Assembly (NCBI RefSeq): GCF_036850765.1
Contig: NC_089493.1
Coordinates: 216,440,744 to 216,504,743, forward strand
DNA from: Saccopteryx bilineata
Lineage: Eukaryota > Chordata > Mammalia > Chiroptera > Emballonuridae
Reading direction: 5' to 3'
Length of the DNA: 64,000 nt
The stretch's first letter is position 1, and the number at the start of each line of letters is the position of its first letter. The position numbers and the translations under genes are program-made. The notes beneath the pieces are model-generated. The model had not been told where the DNA came from. It saw only the letters and a list, made by a program, of their open reading frames with translations, and did no database searches. Positions 35,073 through 47,329 of the stretch are shown piece after piece.

Positions 35073-36032
35073 ATATGAAGGGGAGCTATAAGCATGAGCA
35101 CACGGGTATCTCCCTGAAATAGTTAATAATCATAAAGAATGACTGCTGAAAAGCTCTGTTTGTTCCAATCTGACTGTCTCAATCTTTTTTTAGATACTGA
35201 GTCATATCAGAGAAATAGAAACAGAGATATCTGTATTCTCCTCACACAGGTAAAAGCTGGCTCCTATTGAAAATGTTCATAGCCATTTTCACCCCCAGGA
35301 GTTTCATGAATACTCGCTTCCTCTCACTGCATGTGCAAACCACCATCTGGTCAATTAGGCATACTGGTTCAAACACCACTTTGAGTTTTTGACTCCTTGA
35401 TTGCATAACTGATAATGAGAAATTCAAATATTATATATAAAATAAAAATATAGCATTGTATTTGAGAAACAACTTTTTCTTTTATTCTTTATATTACTAA
35501 ACAGAATCAAACTAATTTCCCATCACCTTAACTATCGCCATTATACTCTGTTAATGGTCAAAGCATAAATGAAATGAACTAGCAGCTTTTAAGTCCCTAT
35601 TCAAAACCATTTTTAATTGAGATGGTAACTCCTTGCTGAGAATTTCTAACCGTCTTCCTTCTTTAAAAAAAATTTCTCTCAAATGAATATCTCCACTAAA
35701 TGCTTTCATAATTCTGTGTAGATCTTTGTAGTTGTAACTCAATCAAACTTACTTATAAAGCGATAAATAAAAGTAAGTTGTTGATTTCTATTTTTTTTAA
35801 ATATACAGAAGGATTTTAATTTAAAAATGCAATGTAACTTACTAACGATCATAATCTTTTGCATCCAATAAAGTAGCCCAGAGCTTAAAATTACCCTTTT
35901 CCTTTACCAGGTAATTAGATTTAGTTTCACAATTGTTTTACTATTCACATAGCATTTACCTAAACATTTGCCTTAACAGAATAATCACTTAACCAATGTA
36001 TTAAATATTGTGCATAATGTTCTTTAAAAAAA
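35073..36032. other. Unique AT-rich stretch
   Basis: Nothing recognised. Minus ORFs at 35242-35427 and 35551-35742 look like chance. Confidence 0.45.
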
Positions 36033-36390
36033 AAAAAATGGCCCTGGCTGATTGGCTCAGTGGTAGAGCATCAACTGGCGTGTGGATGTCCCAGCCAGGG
36101 CACACAGGAGAAGCAACCCAACCATCTGCTTCTCCACCCCTTCCCCTCCCCTTCTTTCTCTTCTCCTCCTGAAGCCATGGATTGATTGGTTCAAGTGCAT
36201 TGGCCCTGGGCGCTGAGGATAGCTCTAAGGAGTCTCTACCTCAGGTGCTAAAAAAGCTCAGTTGCGAATATGGCCCCAGATGGGCAGAGCATCAGCCTCA
36301 GACCGGGGTTGCCTGGTGGATCCTTGTCAGGTGACATGCGGGAGTGTGTTTCTCCTCCTCTCACTTGGAAAAGAAGGAAAAAAATGTTTA
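36033..36390 (+). mobile_element. Type 1 (VES-like) SINE, older copy
   Basis: GGCCCTGGCTGATTGGCTCA begins the head. The body keeps GCATCTGGGCAGAGCATC-like and GGCGCTGAGGATAGCTC-like blocks with many changes and ends in AAAAGAAGGAAAAAAATG. The next SINE abuts it tail to tail. Confidence 0.8.
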
Positions 36391-36543
36391 ATTTTTTAAT
36401 TGATTTTAGAGAGAGAGAGAGAGACAGAGAGACAGAGACAGGAACATCAATCCACTCCTGTATGTGCCCTGACCAGAGATTGAACCAGCAACCTCTTTGC
36501 CTCAGGATAATGCTCTAACCAACAGAGCTATCAGTCCAGGGCT
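36391..36543 (-). mobile_element. Classic short VES SINE
   Basis: The minus strand reads from a CCCTGGACTGATAGCTCTGT head through GGTTGCTGGTTCAATCTCTG (B box) and a GTCAGGGCACATACAGGAGT body to a TCTCTCTCTC tail. It is a shorter subfamily than type 1. Confidence 0.78.
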
Positions 36544-39189
36544 GTGCATTAGGTTGTTAATATAAGGGAAGTTATAACACATCTAGCACTTGAGGACAAA
36601 TACTTCAGTCTTATTTTTTATTTTAAAAAGGAGATCAGAAACCTTGCTTTCTGTCAATATTAGCCTTAATAAAACTTTTGGTTCTTAGGTTTAGCTCTTA
36701 TATTAGTTCTGTGTTCACTTTAATTTCCATTGTTTCTTAGTTTTGAATTAACATAATTAAAAGAACATTCATAACTTTCTAAAATATGGCAGCAGCCCAT
36801 TTGAAGATTCTTATCCTCTGCTTTGACTAGTAGTCTTTGATAACTTTCATTGTTTCAAGTACGAAAGATGATCTAGACTCATCTTGCACAATTTCTACCG
36901 GAGATATGAAATCACCCATTTCTTTAAAACATCTAGATTTCTTAAAAATTATGGCTCTAGAATAAAATCTGAAGATGAGAAATTCTACTGAATTTGCTAC
37001 TATTTCTAGGCCTTTTAAATAAGTAGGAAAAGAGATAAACAGAGGTAAGTAATATATTAAGATATACTTTTAAAGTTCAAATTGATCCTTTGAATGAAAA
37101 TACAGGACAATGGGGATTTAATTTAAATCCCTCTACATTACCATTATATTTTCTTCCTTACACAAAGTATGATAGAATTAGAATATTCCATATTTACTCA
37201 ATTGTTTTATACAACTGTATAAGCCCTAAAGCCCCAGTGAAATAATACTAATGCTATCATTTCAATGTCATCACAGAAAAAAAGATTTTTATTTTTATTT
37301 TTGCATATGGTATCAGCATTCTCTCACATTTACTATATTATAATTAATAAAGTATATAGTAATAAATTGCTGAATATATATTTTGTTTCATAAACATAGG
37401 CTGTAGCTCAATATATGAAAGAGTGTACACAATTATAAAATTATTATGCCACCATTTAAACCTTATGATTTAAATAATACATCTACTAAAAATCCTATGT
37501 TGTTGCCTGAAATCTTTTAAAAAGCCCCTGACATTTCAACATTTACTCTTCTAGGTCAGTCAGCAAGGTGAGTCGTAGAATGACTCTCAAATAGGATTTT
37601 TAGCTCAGCAGATCTATTTGCTCTCATTCTTGCAGTGAACTAAATAACACATTTCTTTTGGGAGAGAAATGCATTTCCATGGTCACCTCTTGTGTTTTTC
37701 AGAGTCTCTGAGCCTGAGATTCTTTGCAGTGTGCCTAATTTTCAACACCCAACCCTGACCCTGCCAGAGCCTTCCCAGGGACAGACTGTGCTCCATTAGT
37801 TGTGTACGCGCCCCATTGTTGGCTCAAAATCTCAGCCCACTTGAATTTTAATAAAGATTCATAGGCAGTTATTATGAAACAAACACCATAATGACACCCA
37901 GACAGGCTGTAGAATTATTTTTAGACAGATGATGTGTGTGGCCCATGCCTCGGGCCCACCAAGTGATAATAATAGTAGCACTATGCTATAAGTAAAGAGA
38001 ACATGTTTCATAAAAATTGCATAAATCATAAAATGTTTCCTGCCATCCTTCTGCCTCCTGACCACCTTCCTCTCCACACCACCAGGAATCATAAAAATTA
38101 GTACTGCTTACTTCTCAGAATTCAAATGACAATCTAAAGAAAAATGAATCCTTACTTTTGTTTATGTTCATTATTAAACAATGAGGAATGGCATTACATG
38201 GGTACAATAAAAGTGTCCAAGCTTTACATAGTCTTAGAAAGTAAGCCCAGATCTTTTTGTCTTTTTAAAACAGGGTCAGAAATGAATTCTTCCATATTTG
38301 ACATATTTCTTCATATAAATGAATTAGTATGTGGTAGCAGCATATGACTTGAATGAATGCACTTCAGAAAAGAGTGATCTGTCAAGCTGAAAACATTTGG
38401 AGAGAAAGGACCACTCTTAGAAACTTAAGAAATGTTACTGTGAAAAGCAGGATAAGGAAGTCCTTTATGAAGAGTTTTATGTTAGGATGTTGATAAATTT
38501 AGATGGTTGACACTGCTTCCAAGTCTTAGAAGTTAGAAAGCCCAAATTTTGGGTTAATCTAGTAGTTAAAGAAGGTAATTTATTTAAGCTCCCTATTTGG
38601 TCTTCCGAGTACTGCTGAGAACTGCAAGATCGGCTTAATATGGTAACAATTTAAAGAAATCTTATTAAAAATTCAACTTCCAAAAATTGAAACAATTGAA
38701 TTCTAGCATCAGAGGAAACCAGTAAATTGAGACAAATATTTAGTCAAACATTACAGAACAGATTAGAGTACAAAGACTTGTGATAAGAAATATTTCTAAT
38801 CTGTACATTTAATTTGCTCCACCTCCTTCCCTCCCCAAATTTGTAAAGAGACACAATTACAACTCAGAGAAGTCAGATGGTATAATAGAGTTTGGGTCCA
38901 ATTTCTGCCTCAATGCCCCCTCTTCCATGGATGTCTCACCTGGGGTGACTTTTATCTTCTCTCCCCAGGTTTTTTAGCTATGGAAAAGAGCAAGCGAATA
39001 TGGAGCAAAATGGTGTTTTGTTTTGTTGTCCTTATCTAGAAACTAATAGAGAAAAACAATGAAGGGAACTATAAGATTGTTTCTGCTAAAACTTTGCTTT
39101 GTTACTTTAAAAAGATTGTGTTACTATCATTTTTCTCTGTTTTAAATTTTTAATTTTGTTTTCTGTTATCTCTTCTCAGTTATTATCCT
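36544..39189. other. Unique stretch, possible conserved element at 37540-37960
   Basis: No repeat or gene is recognised. The segment at about 37540-37960 is less AT-rich than its surroundings and repeat-free. Confidence 0.35.
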
Positions 39190-39567
39190 TTTTTAAAAAT
39201 TTTTTTAGTGAGAGGAGGGGAGGCAGAGACAGACTGCCACAGGCACCCTACCAGGATCCACCCAGCAAGCACCCTAGGGAGCAATCCTCTGCCCATCTGG
39301 GGCTTTTCCTCCGTTGAAACCAGAGCCATTTCTTTAGCACCTGAAGTGGAGGCCATGGAGCCATCCTCAGCGTCCGGGTCAACTTTGGTCCAGTGGAACC
39401 TTGGCTGCAGAAGGGAAGGAAAGAGAGAAAGAGATAAAAAAAAAAGCGAGAGGGGGGAGGAATGTAGAAACAGATGGGTGCTTCTCCTGTGTGCCCTGCC
39501 GGGAGAATCGAATCCAGGACTTCCACATGCTGACTGATGCTCTACCACTGAGCTAACGGGTCAGGGC
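39190..39567 (-). mobile_element. Type 1 (VES-like) SINE, older copy
   Basis: The head is at the right (GAGCTAACGGGTCAGGGCC), with B box complement GAGAATCGAATCCAGG altered. The body aligns with the other copies but has more substitutions. Minus ORFs of 92-121 codons inside it are SINE frames. Confidence 0.85.
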
Positions 39568-40559
39568 CTCAGATTTATTTTTAAGTATTCTTATTTCAAA
39601 AACATGCTTGAATTATTTGTATTTTCTTTGTTTTCTATTTATTTTATGTTTATCTCTAAATACTTAATTTCTAACCCATGTCCAGTAACTCTCACTCATA
39701 TTTAATGGTAAAAAAGAATGAGCTTTTTCTTTCTCTTTGTATCACTTAAGGACTCATACTTTTAATTTGCTCCCAGAAATCCTAAAAGAGTTATATCCTG
39801 AGAAATGTTCACTTTTTAAGCTTTATTAGATCAATTTGAGTAAATGGGGGAAAGTTATATGTGCTGCATCCTTTTTCTAATTCTGACTGCTGATCCTGAC
39901 TCCCAACAATCTTTAGCATGGTTCTATCTTACTCTGATCCAGATCACATTCACTCCTATACCCTACAAGTTTAGAGTTCTCTGCAAATTGCTCAAATCTC
40001 TTTTAATATTAAACTATTATATGTTAAAATTTTGGAATTTGGCAAATTGACTCAATATTATAGAAATGATAAGAAAATAGCAATGATATCCAAACATCTG
40101 AAATTATTTTAGCAAAGCTGATTGACACTCACTTTATAAAAAATCCACACCAATGCCTGTGCCCCAACTCATCTTGTTTTCTAAGAGATCCTGTGTTGCT
40201 ATAAGACAAGACAACATTTCAAGACAAGACAACATTTCTGTGTTCAGTGGTATCTTCTATTTTTTTGATATTTAAGTCCAAAGGGAGAACAACACACTAT
40301 GCTTATCTTTACAAAAATATATAAACTCTAAATAGGAACAAAAACAAGTAAGTTAAACAATAAAAAATAGTCACAAATTAAAAAACAATTAATAGCCAGA
40401 TAAAATTCCCTGGCTAGTAACTAGTTTCAATTAAGTTGGTATAAATACAAATTTTTATTGCCCACCAGGTTCTGCTTTGGTTCACTTTACTTAAAAATGC
40501 ACCTGCATAATATTTTAATAGCACCTATCACATTATATTTTGAGGTTTGATTTTAGTTT
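39568..40559. other. Unique AT-rich stretch
   Basis: No gene. It contains a perfect 18-bp tandem duplication of AAGACAAGACAACATTTC at 40203-40238. Confidence 0.5.
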
Positions 40560-40640
40560 GATCTTTCTCAGTAGACTTTGAGGCTCTTGAGAAGAGAGGT
40601 TATGTTTCCTTTGATTCTGTATCTGAACACCTTGTCTAGT
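40560..40640 (+). repeat. LINE-2 3' end relic
   Basis: GACTTTGAGGCTCTTGAGAA and CACCTTGTCTAGTGACTAGG resemble the L2 3' terminus. Short and diverged. Confidence 0.4.
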
Positions 40641-40679
40641 GACTAGGAAGTAGCAGGAACAGCAGGGTATATATAAAAA

Positions 40680-40895
40680 TTACTAATATCTTGTAAGTTT
40701 CTACAATGTGCCAAGAATTATGCTGAATACTTTATATATTAGTTGTTTCTTGTTGCAATCTTACATTACAAGTGTTAGTATCTCTATTTTTATATGAAAA
40801 CTTAAGTCTCATGGAAGTTAATTGTCCCACCCAAGTTCATATAGCTAATGAAATATTTTAAGCCAGATTTGTTCCCAGGGCTCAGATTTCATCAT
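40680..40895 (-). repeat. MIR SINE relic
   Basis: Reverse complement of MIR: CTACAATGTGCCAAGAATTA, 'tgttagtatctctatttttatatgaaaac', and AGCCAGATTTGTTCCCAGGG. Confidence 0.5.
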
Positions 40896-41376
40896 TGTAT
40901 AATAATGAACAATGATAGTGATTTTGTTTTATTAAATGAGAAAATAAATGTATGAACGTATATACACTGGCATGAATACATATAAATACTCTCATATAGA
41001 TCTACGTAATTTTATTCTCCTTTCTTCTTTACATATAATTTCCAGACATGTAGAAAGAGGTTTAAGTTAGAGTCCTTCTCTGTATTTTTTTATTTCATTA
41101 TTATATGCTCAATAAGAACCAGAGCTTACTGAGGAGTATAAGTAGTTATGACAGGTTACAAAAGGGAATAAAAATATCTTTGGCCCATATTCTACTGGTA
41201 AAGGCTCAAGGTTAGGGAAAGAATCAATTTTGATACCCTGAGCTTAGACATGATTTGGGAGGAGGAATGGGTTTCAGGTTAGGGGTTCCTGCCACCTGGC
41301 ATTGGAGAGGACACTGATTGGCGTGAGAAATGCATCATCAGATAAATCTTTTTCAGTTACATTAAAATCTAAGTCA

Positions 41377-41595
41377 CTGACCTGTGGTGGCACAGTGGAT
41401 AAAGCGTCGACCTGGAAATGCTGAGGTCGCCGGTTCAAAACCCTGGGCTTGCCTGGTCAAGGCACATATGGGAGTTGATGCTTCCAGCTCCTCCCCCCTT
41501 CTCTCTCTCCTCTCTCTCCCTCTCTGTCTCTCTCTCTCCCTCTCTCTGTCCTCTCTAAAAATGAATAAATAAAATAAAAAATAATAATTAAAAAA
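41377..41595 (+). mobile_element. Type 2 short SINE
   Basis: The head CTGACCTGTGGTGGCACAGT, B box CCGGTTCAAAACCC, then GCACATATGGGAGTTGATGC, (CTCTCT)n and an AATAAATAAAATA tail. TSD AAAATCTAAGTCA lies at 41364-41376 and 41596-41608. Confidence 0.94.
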
Positions 41596-41608
41596 AAAAT
41601 CTAAGTCA

Positions 41609-42899
41609 GACGACTGTCTCACTGAGGCAACAATTTCTTCCGGGAGATAAAATGAATGGTCTTAACATAAAACGCTGTAACAGCTTATGAAAAGGAGTGA
41701 CTGTATTCCCCAGGACACTTGAATAATATTCCCTCCCATTCTGAACACCTGCTTCCAAGGAGATTGTACTACATTTCTTTTCTGCTTATTGAGAAAGCAC
41801 AATTAGCAGTTTCAGGAAGAAAATACTCACATGTTGTTGGTTATATTCTTTCTTGACAGACATCTTAAAAATCACACACAAGAAATCTAGATTAAAAAAA
41901 AATAAAGAATAGAAAGAAATTTCAAAGAATGTCATGGAACTCCTTGACTGAACCACAAATTGTAGACTCGTAGGGTTCAAACTAACCCTTCTTTTTCTTC
42001 CCTCTTAAGACCATCAAAGCACAAACAGAATCCAAGAAAGTTATTAAGCATAAACAATTTTGCAAGGCTAAACAAGTTATTTAAAGCTGCTTAGTACAAA
42101 TTTTTGCTTAAGGACTTCAGCTTTAAAAATCAGTGGAATAAAATTTATTCAATCCATTCAACACAGCAAGACATATGCTATATACAAAGAATGGAGTTTA
42201 TGCTCTGACTTCATATTTCTGGTGCAGCCCAGGGTTGTCTGGTTGTTTTTTTTAAAGTCTTGTCAAAGTCTTTTCCATTTGAGCAAGAGAAATGGCTATA
42301 CACTGTTACTTTCTTGCTTAAAGTAACTAACACAGCTGAACAATACAATGTTCTATGTTATAAATTCAATGAAAAACAAAGCCAAGTAGAGAAATAAAAA
42401 TTTACACCCCCTATGTGAATCAAAAGGAAAAAAAGAATGTCATTTTCAAGAGAAACAATGAATTAAAATTAGTGTCTTAAATTTAAAATACAGTATATTT
42501 AAAGTACCTGGGAACATAGTAGGTTTGTAATACCTGTCATTGCTTTCTGAGCTCTTTCTACATGTGCATAATTTAATCATTCCACCTGAAGTGTCAGGCA
42601 CATAAAGGTATTATTAGTTAAGAGTGAATAGTAGTTTAATTTGAAATAGGAGATAGAATTTTGTTTTTAACTATTAAATAGTTAAAAATTAAAGTGGATA
42701 ATTTTATAATTTTAAATAATCACATTTCTTCTATTTTAACTTGAGTCAAGATGATCTTCCAAAATGTGGGACATTTATTTTGATTTATTATGTTTTAACT
42801 TTTGGAGCAAGATATGAGTAATACAGTGTTTCTTAACCTTTGAAATTCCATTTGAGAATCAATTTTAGGAACAGATAGAAATTTAAATCAATTTGGTAA
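41609..42899. other. Unique AT-rich stretch
   Basis: Nothing recognised. The short minus ORF at 41786-41980 is not supported. Confidence 0.45.
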
Positions 42900-43230
42900 A
42901 TGTATATTTAGTGACTATCACATGTCAAGAGTCACTAGATATGTGTGGAAAGATATGGATAAGCCCTGGTTTCCCCTTTCAAGGGTTTATGACTAATAGA
43001 TGAGACACACCTATATAAATACATAACACATGATAGGTTAAATTCTAAGGTAGAAGAATGTAAAGGGTTTAAATTCCAACTGAGTGGTAAAAGTTTGTGA
43101 AGGAGGTGATACCTGAGCTAAATTCTAAAATAAATGTGGGTCTTTGTTCTATAACAAAAGAAATAGAAGTAATTCTTAGCAGACTAAAGAGTATATGGAA
43201 AGAGAGTGAGGTATGGAACAGAATCATATA
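42900..43230 (-). repeat. LINE-2 relic
   Basis: 'ggtttcccctttcaagggtttatgactaatagatgagacac' and 'gtgaaggaggtgatacctgagctaaattct' are L2-like when read as reverse complement. Diverged. Confidence 0.45.
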
Positions 43231-43344
43231 ATTAGAAGATTATATAAAACAAATATTTTTAAAGTACAAAGAGAAGGGAGGAGTAAAGGACTACCCTGTT
43301 AAAAAACAATCTTAAGTGTTCACTCAAGAGCACAATATAGTACA

Positions 43345-43560
43345 GTGGCTGAGAGCTTGAGCTCTCAGGAAAACCATGTGGGTTTGAAGCCTGACACTAA
43401 TATTTACAAAGTGTATGACTGAGAGGTAACCAAAACTCTCCATGCGTGGTTTTTACATTTGTATAATAGGGTTAATAGTATCTAACTCATAGGATTGCTG
43501 TGAGGATTACTGGGTAGATTAGGTAATATATGTAAAGCACATTATGGTCTACATGCTTTA
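43345..43560 (+). repeat. MIR SINE, fairly complete
   Basis: ACAGTGGCTGAGAGCTTGAG, TGTGGGTTTGAAGCCTGACA, then TAGGATTGCTGTGAGGATTA and GTAAAGCACATTATGG run in MIR order from the tRNA-like head through the core. Confidence 0.7.
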
Positions 43561-44769
43561 CATATACCGGTATTACCTACTTTACTTATGGTAAGAACTA
43601 CATAAACAATAGCTGTTGTTATGACACAGATACTCTATTGACTATTGTGGAGGCTAACATAACCTTTAAAACACACTATTTTAGTAACAAATATAAACAA
43701 CTAATAAAACAACTACAATTTATCAATTACTTCTTAAGACATTTCTAGAACATGAATAAGGCACTTGAGTGTTCCACATTCTATTGAAATATTAGAAAGT
43801 ACAAGTGAATGTAATTACAACCATAACACATAGAACAAATTCTAAAAAGCATAAAATATATACATACATAGATATAAGTATGTGATATATACGATTGCAA
43901 GAAGTATTGTAGAAAAAGAAGTTGTAAATAAACAGTTTCTTTTCTAGAGAGAAAAGAGGTCTTTTTAAAGCAAATACCAGTGTCACTTTCCTCTTTGTAA
44001 GCATTAGCCATGTCTAGGAATAAATAAGAAAAATGGGCCAGCCACTGGCAGAATTCTGCTGAAGTAGCAAAAAAATATAGAAAAGTTGTTAATAGTTGCA
44101 TGGGCTGGTATGACAGGTTGGAATTTATAGTATTCTCAAACTCAGAGCTGATTCTTCCAGTCAAGAAGTGCTTCCCCATTTTTTATTTTTTATATTATTA
44201 TTATTATCATTATCATTATTACTTGCTGAGAGCATGGCAGCATAGGATATAGAAATCTATTGGCTAGGTTGGCATATGGAGGGAAATCTCCATATATTGT
44301 AGGGTCAGATGTTCCCCAATTTCCCCCCGGGGGTCTGGTCTTATAATCACTCTGATGTCTGTTAGTCTACAGACATATGAAATCAAAGGCACACTGAAAG
44401 GCAGGCTTCAACCCAGATGCAACTTACCTGAATTCTTATTTGAATAGAAATAATCAACTCTTCATCCTAGTTTTCTGACAGAGAGATGTACCTTCTCTGA
44501 GAAAAATAATTTATACTCCAAATTCATTGGCTCATTAAAATATGCAGCTGCACATTATAAAAAATAATGAAACATGGAAGAAAATAAAAATATAGAGGCA
44601 GACCCACAGGTAAATCATATATAGTAGTTAGAAAGTTAAAGACTTTGAAATTACATAATAAATATGTCAAAGAAATTCAAAGATAGACAAAATAAGGAAA
44701 AATCTATTTCTTAATAGAACAATAAAATCTCTGAAGATCAAACTGACATTTTAGAATTTTTTTCAATCT
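43561..44769. other. Unique AT-rich stretch
   Basis: The 132-codon minus frame at 43781-44179 has no domain and sits in AT-rich DNA. I do not support it as a gene. Confidence 0.45.
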
Positions 44770-44783
44770 AAAATTAAGAATTT

Positions 44784-45138
44784 CCAGGGTTCGATTCCCG
44801 GCCAGGGCACACAGGAGAGGCGCCCATTTGCTTCTCCACCCCTCCGCCGCGCTTTCCTCTCTGTCTCTCTCTTCCCCTCCCGCAGCCAAGGCTCCATTGG
44901 AGCAAAGATGGCCCGGGCGCTGGGGATGGCTCTGTGGCCTCTGCCTCAGGCGCTAGAGTGGCTCTGGTCGCAATATGGCGACGCCCAGGATGGGCAGAGC
45001 ATCGCCCCCTGGTGGGCAGAGCGTCGCCCCTGGTGGGCGTGCCGGGTGGATCCCGGTCGGGCGCATGCGGGAGTCTGTCTGACTGTCTCTCCCTGTTTCC
45101 AGCTTCAGAAAAATGGAAAAAAAAAAAAAAAAAAAAAA
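44784..45138 (+). mobile_element. Type 1 SINE, 5' truncated, with perfect TSD
   Basis: It starts inside the tRNA-like head at CCAGGGTTCGATTCCCGGCC, so box B is present but box A is missing. The rest is intact, with a tail of more than 20 A. TSD AAAATTAAGAATTT lies at 44770-44783 and 45139-45152. The clean TSD shows that the truncation arose at insertion. Confidence 0.93.
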
Positions 45139-45179
45139 AAAATTAAGAATTTATGAATATGGGGCTAAATTGAAAATTG

Positions 45180-45434
45180 AATACAGTAGAAGGACTTGTT
45201 CATTAGATCCTACAAGTGCATGAAATCGTAGTGTTTGTCTTTCTCCGCCTGGCTTATTTCACTGAGCATATGTTCTCCAGGTGCATCCATGCTGCTCAAA
45301 AGGTGAGATTGCCTTTTTTTTCTGTTTGTATAGTTCTCCATTGTGTAAATGTACCATAGCTTTTTTAATCCACTCACTTACTGATGGGCACTTTCCTGAT
45401 TCTTTACATGTCTTGAACATATTCTTTTAATTCA
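45180..45434 (-). mobile_element. L1 3' fragment
   Basis: On the plus strand, GCTTATTTCACTGAGCATAT, 'gtgcatccatgctgctc' and 'gtaccatagcttttttaatccactcact' are the reverse complement of the L1 ORF2 C-terminal/3' region. It is short and mutated, and is ended by the SINE at 45448. Confidence 0.62.
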
Positions 45435-45447
45435 TTCTTTTACATTT

Positions 45448-45820
45448 AAAAAAATTTTTTTTTTCATTTTTCCGAAGCTGGAAACGGGAAGGCAGTCAGG
45501 CTCCCGCATGCGCCCGACCGGGATCCACCCGGCATGCCCACCAGGGGGCGATGCTTTGCCTCTCTGGGGCGTCGCTCTATTGCATCCAGAGCCATTCTAG
45601 CGCCTGAGGCAGAGGCCACAGAGCCATCCCCAGCGCCCGGGCCATCTTTGCTCCAATGGAGCCTCGCTGCAGGAGGGGAAGAGAGAGACAGAGAGGAAGG
45701 AGAGGGGGAGGGGTGGAGAAGCAAATGGGCGCTTCTCCTATGTGCCCTGGCCGGGAATCAAACCCGGGACTCCTGCACACCAGGCCGACGCTCTACCACT
45801 GAGCCAACCAGCCAGGGCCG
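45448..45820 (-). mobile_element. Type 1 (VES-like) SINE
   Basis: The head is at the right (GAGCCAACCAGCCAGGGCC) and the T-run at the left. TSD TTCTTTTACATTT lies at 45435-45447 and 45821-45833. It faces the SINE at 44784-45138 tail to tail. Confidence 0.94.
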
Positions 45821-45833
45821 TTCTTTTACATTT

Positions 45834-46890
45834 TTAATGCATGTCTTGGCTGTATAGTATGCAGTGTGAGTTTGCTATAGCTGAGAAAACTCTTAACTCT
45901 ATTAAATAGAAATGATTCAAAAGTCCATAGTCATGTTTTCATATATTACTATAAAAAAATCCATAAAATAATTATTACCAGTAGAAACTTGTACAGAAAA
46001 AAATTGTAAAATAACCTTTTTGGGTTTTATCTACATAGGATGGCTTAATAAGAAAAGTTTTCCAATATCAACATTTGGAATGTATCCTTTTACAGTTTCT
46101 TGGGATATATCTAGAAACAATTCTCCATTTTCACACATTTCTAGAGTGTTCTTCATTTCCTTACACTTTGTAGTATTAAAAGTATTGATTTTTGATCTAA
46201 TGTTTTAATACCCCATAATAAATACCTAATTTGGTTAATTTCCTGAAAGTACTGCTGGTCTGGGATTACCATGGTTCATGTTTCACCCATGCACACATCT
46301 AATTCAAACATCTAACTATATCAATTTGATATTTTGAGGTATATTGTCTTTCTGTGTTCAAATGTTGCTTTCTTATTCAGCATTTTTTTCTAATTAGTTG
46401 TATGGTTAAACAGGGAAGTTTAACCACACAGTTTCTACCAATTTGTATTTATTTTAAAAAAGGAAGATGATTAATAAAAACTACATGTGGTAAAAATCAT
46501 TTGATTACCATATATATTGTATCTCTAGATAGTATTTAACTTGGCACTATCCTAATGGCAAATACTTTCCTTCTAAGAAAAAAAGATTGAATTAGCCTTT
46601 TGTAGTTTATTCCCAGCTATTATAGTGAGTTTTGCAGTCTGGTATAATAGCATTCTAGGTTTTTTCATTAATTCAAGTTCTTCTGGAGCCAATTGTTATT
46701 AATTTCAAAAAATGCAGAGAAAAACTAAATAAATGATGAGAAATTCTGTATTTAGGTAAAAAAGTTGAATATTGTGAGTGTCAGTTCTCTTCGATTTAAT
46801 ACAATTATAAAGAAAACAGTTTGTTTTTTCATATCTGACAAAATTATTCAATGAATTTTTTTGAAGAATTTGTGCACAAGACCAGCTGTA
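45834..46890. other. Unique AT-rich stretch
   Basis: No gene or repeat recognised. Confidence 0.45.
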
Positions 46891-47280
46891 GGCCCTGGAC
46901 AGTTGGCTCAGTGGTATAGCGTCAGCCTGGCGTGCAGGAGTCCCGGGTTTGATTCCCAGCCAGGGCACACAGGAGAAGTGCTCATCTGCTTCTCCACCCC
47001 TCCCCTCGCCTTCCTCTCTGTCTCTCTCTTCCCCTCCCGCAGCCAAGGCTCCATTGGAGCAAAGTTGGTCTGGGCGCTGAGGATGACTCCATGGCCTCTG
47101 CCTCAGGTGCTAGAATGGTCCTGGTTGCAACAGAGCAACACCCCAGATGGGCAGAACATCGCCCCCTGGTGGGCATGCCAGGTGGATCCTGGTTGGGCGC
47201 ATGCAGGAGTCTGTCTGACTGCTTGCCCATTTCCAACTTCAGAAAAATACAAAAAAAAAATTAAAAATTTAAAAAAAAAA
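46891..47280 (+). mobile_element. Type 1 (VES-like) SINE, full length
   Basis: The head GGCCCTGGACAGTTGGCTCA with box A and box B (GGGTTTGATTCCCAGCC), a complete body, and an A-rich tail. A short TSD, CAGCTGTA, lies at 46883-46890 and 47281-47288. Confidence 0.9.
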
Positions 47281-47329
47281 CAGCTGTAAAATATTTGCGA
47301 AGCAACATTATAGTATATGTAAAAATTAA

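Noticed and set aside
34693..35078. ORFs of 96-115 codons (and similar ones at 10809-11340, 39208-39548, 45464-45857, 46861-47289)
   Set aside because: They recur in every type 1 SINE at the same place in either strand. They are frames of a non-coding, GC-rich repeat.
43781..44179. 132-codon minus ORF
   Set aside because: It lies in AT-rich unique DNA, has no domain or gene context, and reads like chance hydrophobic sequence.
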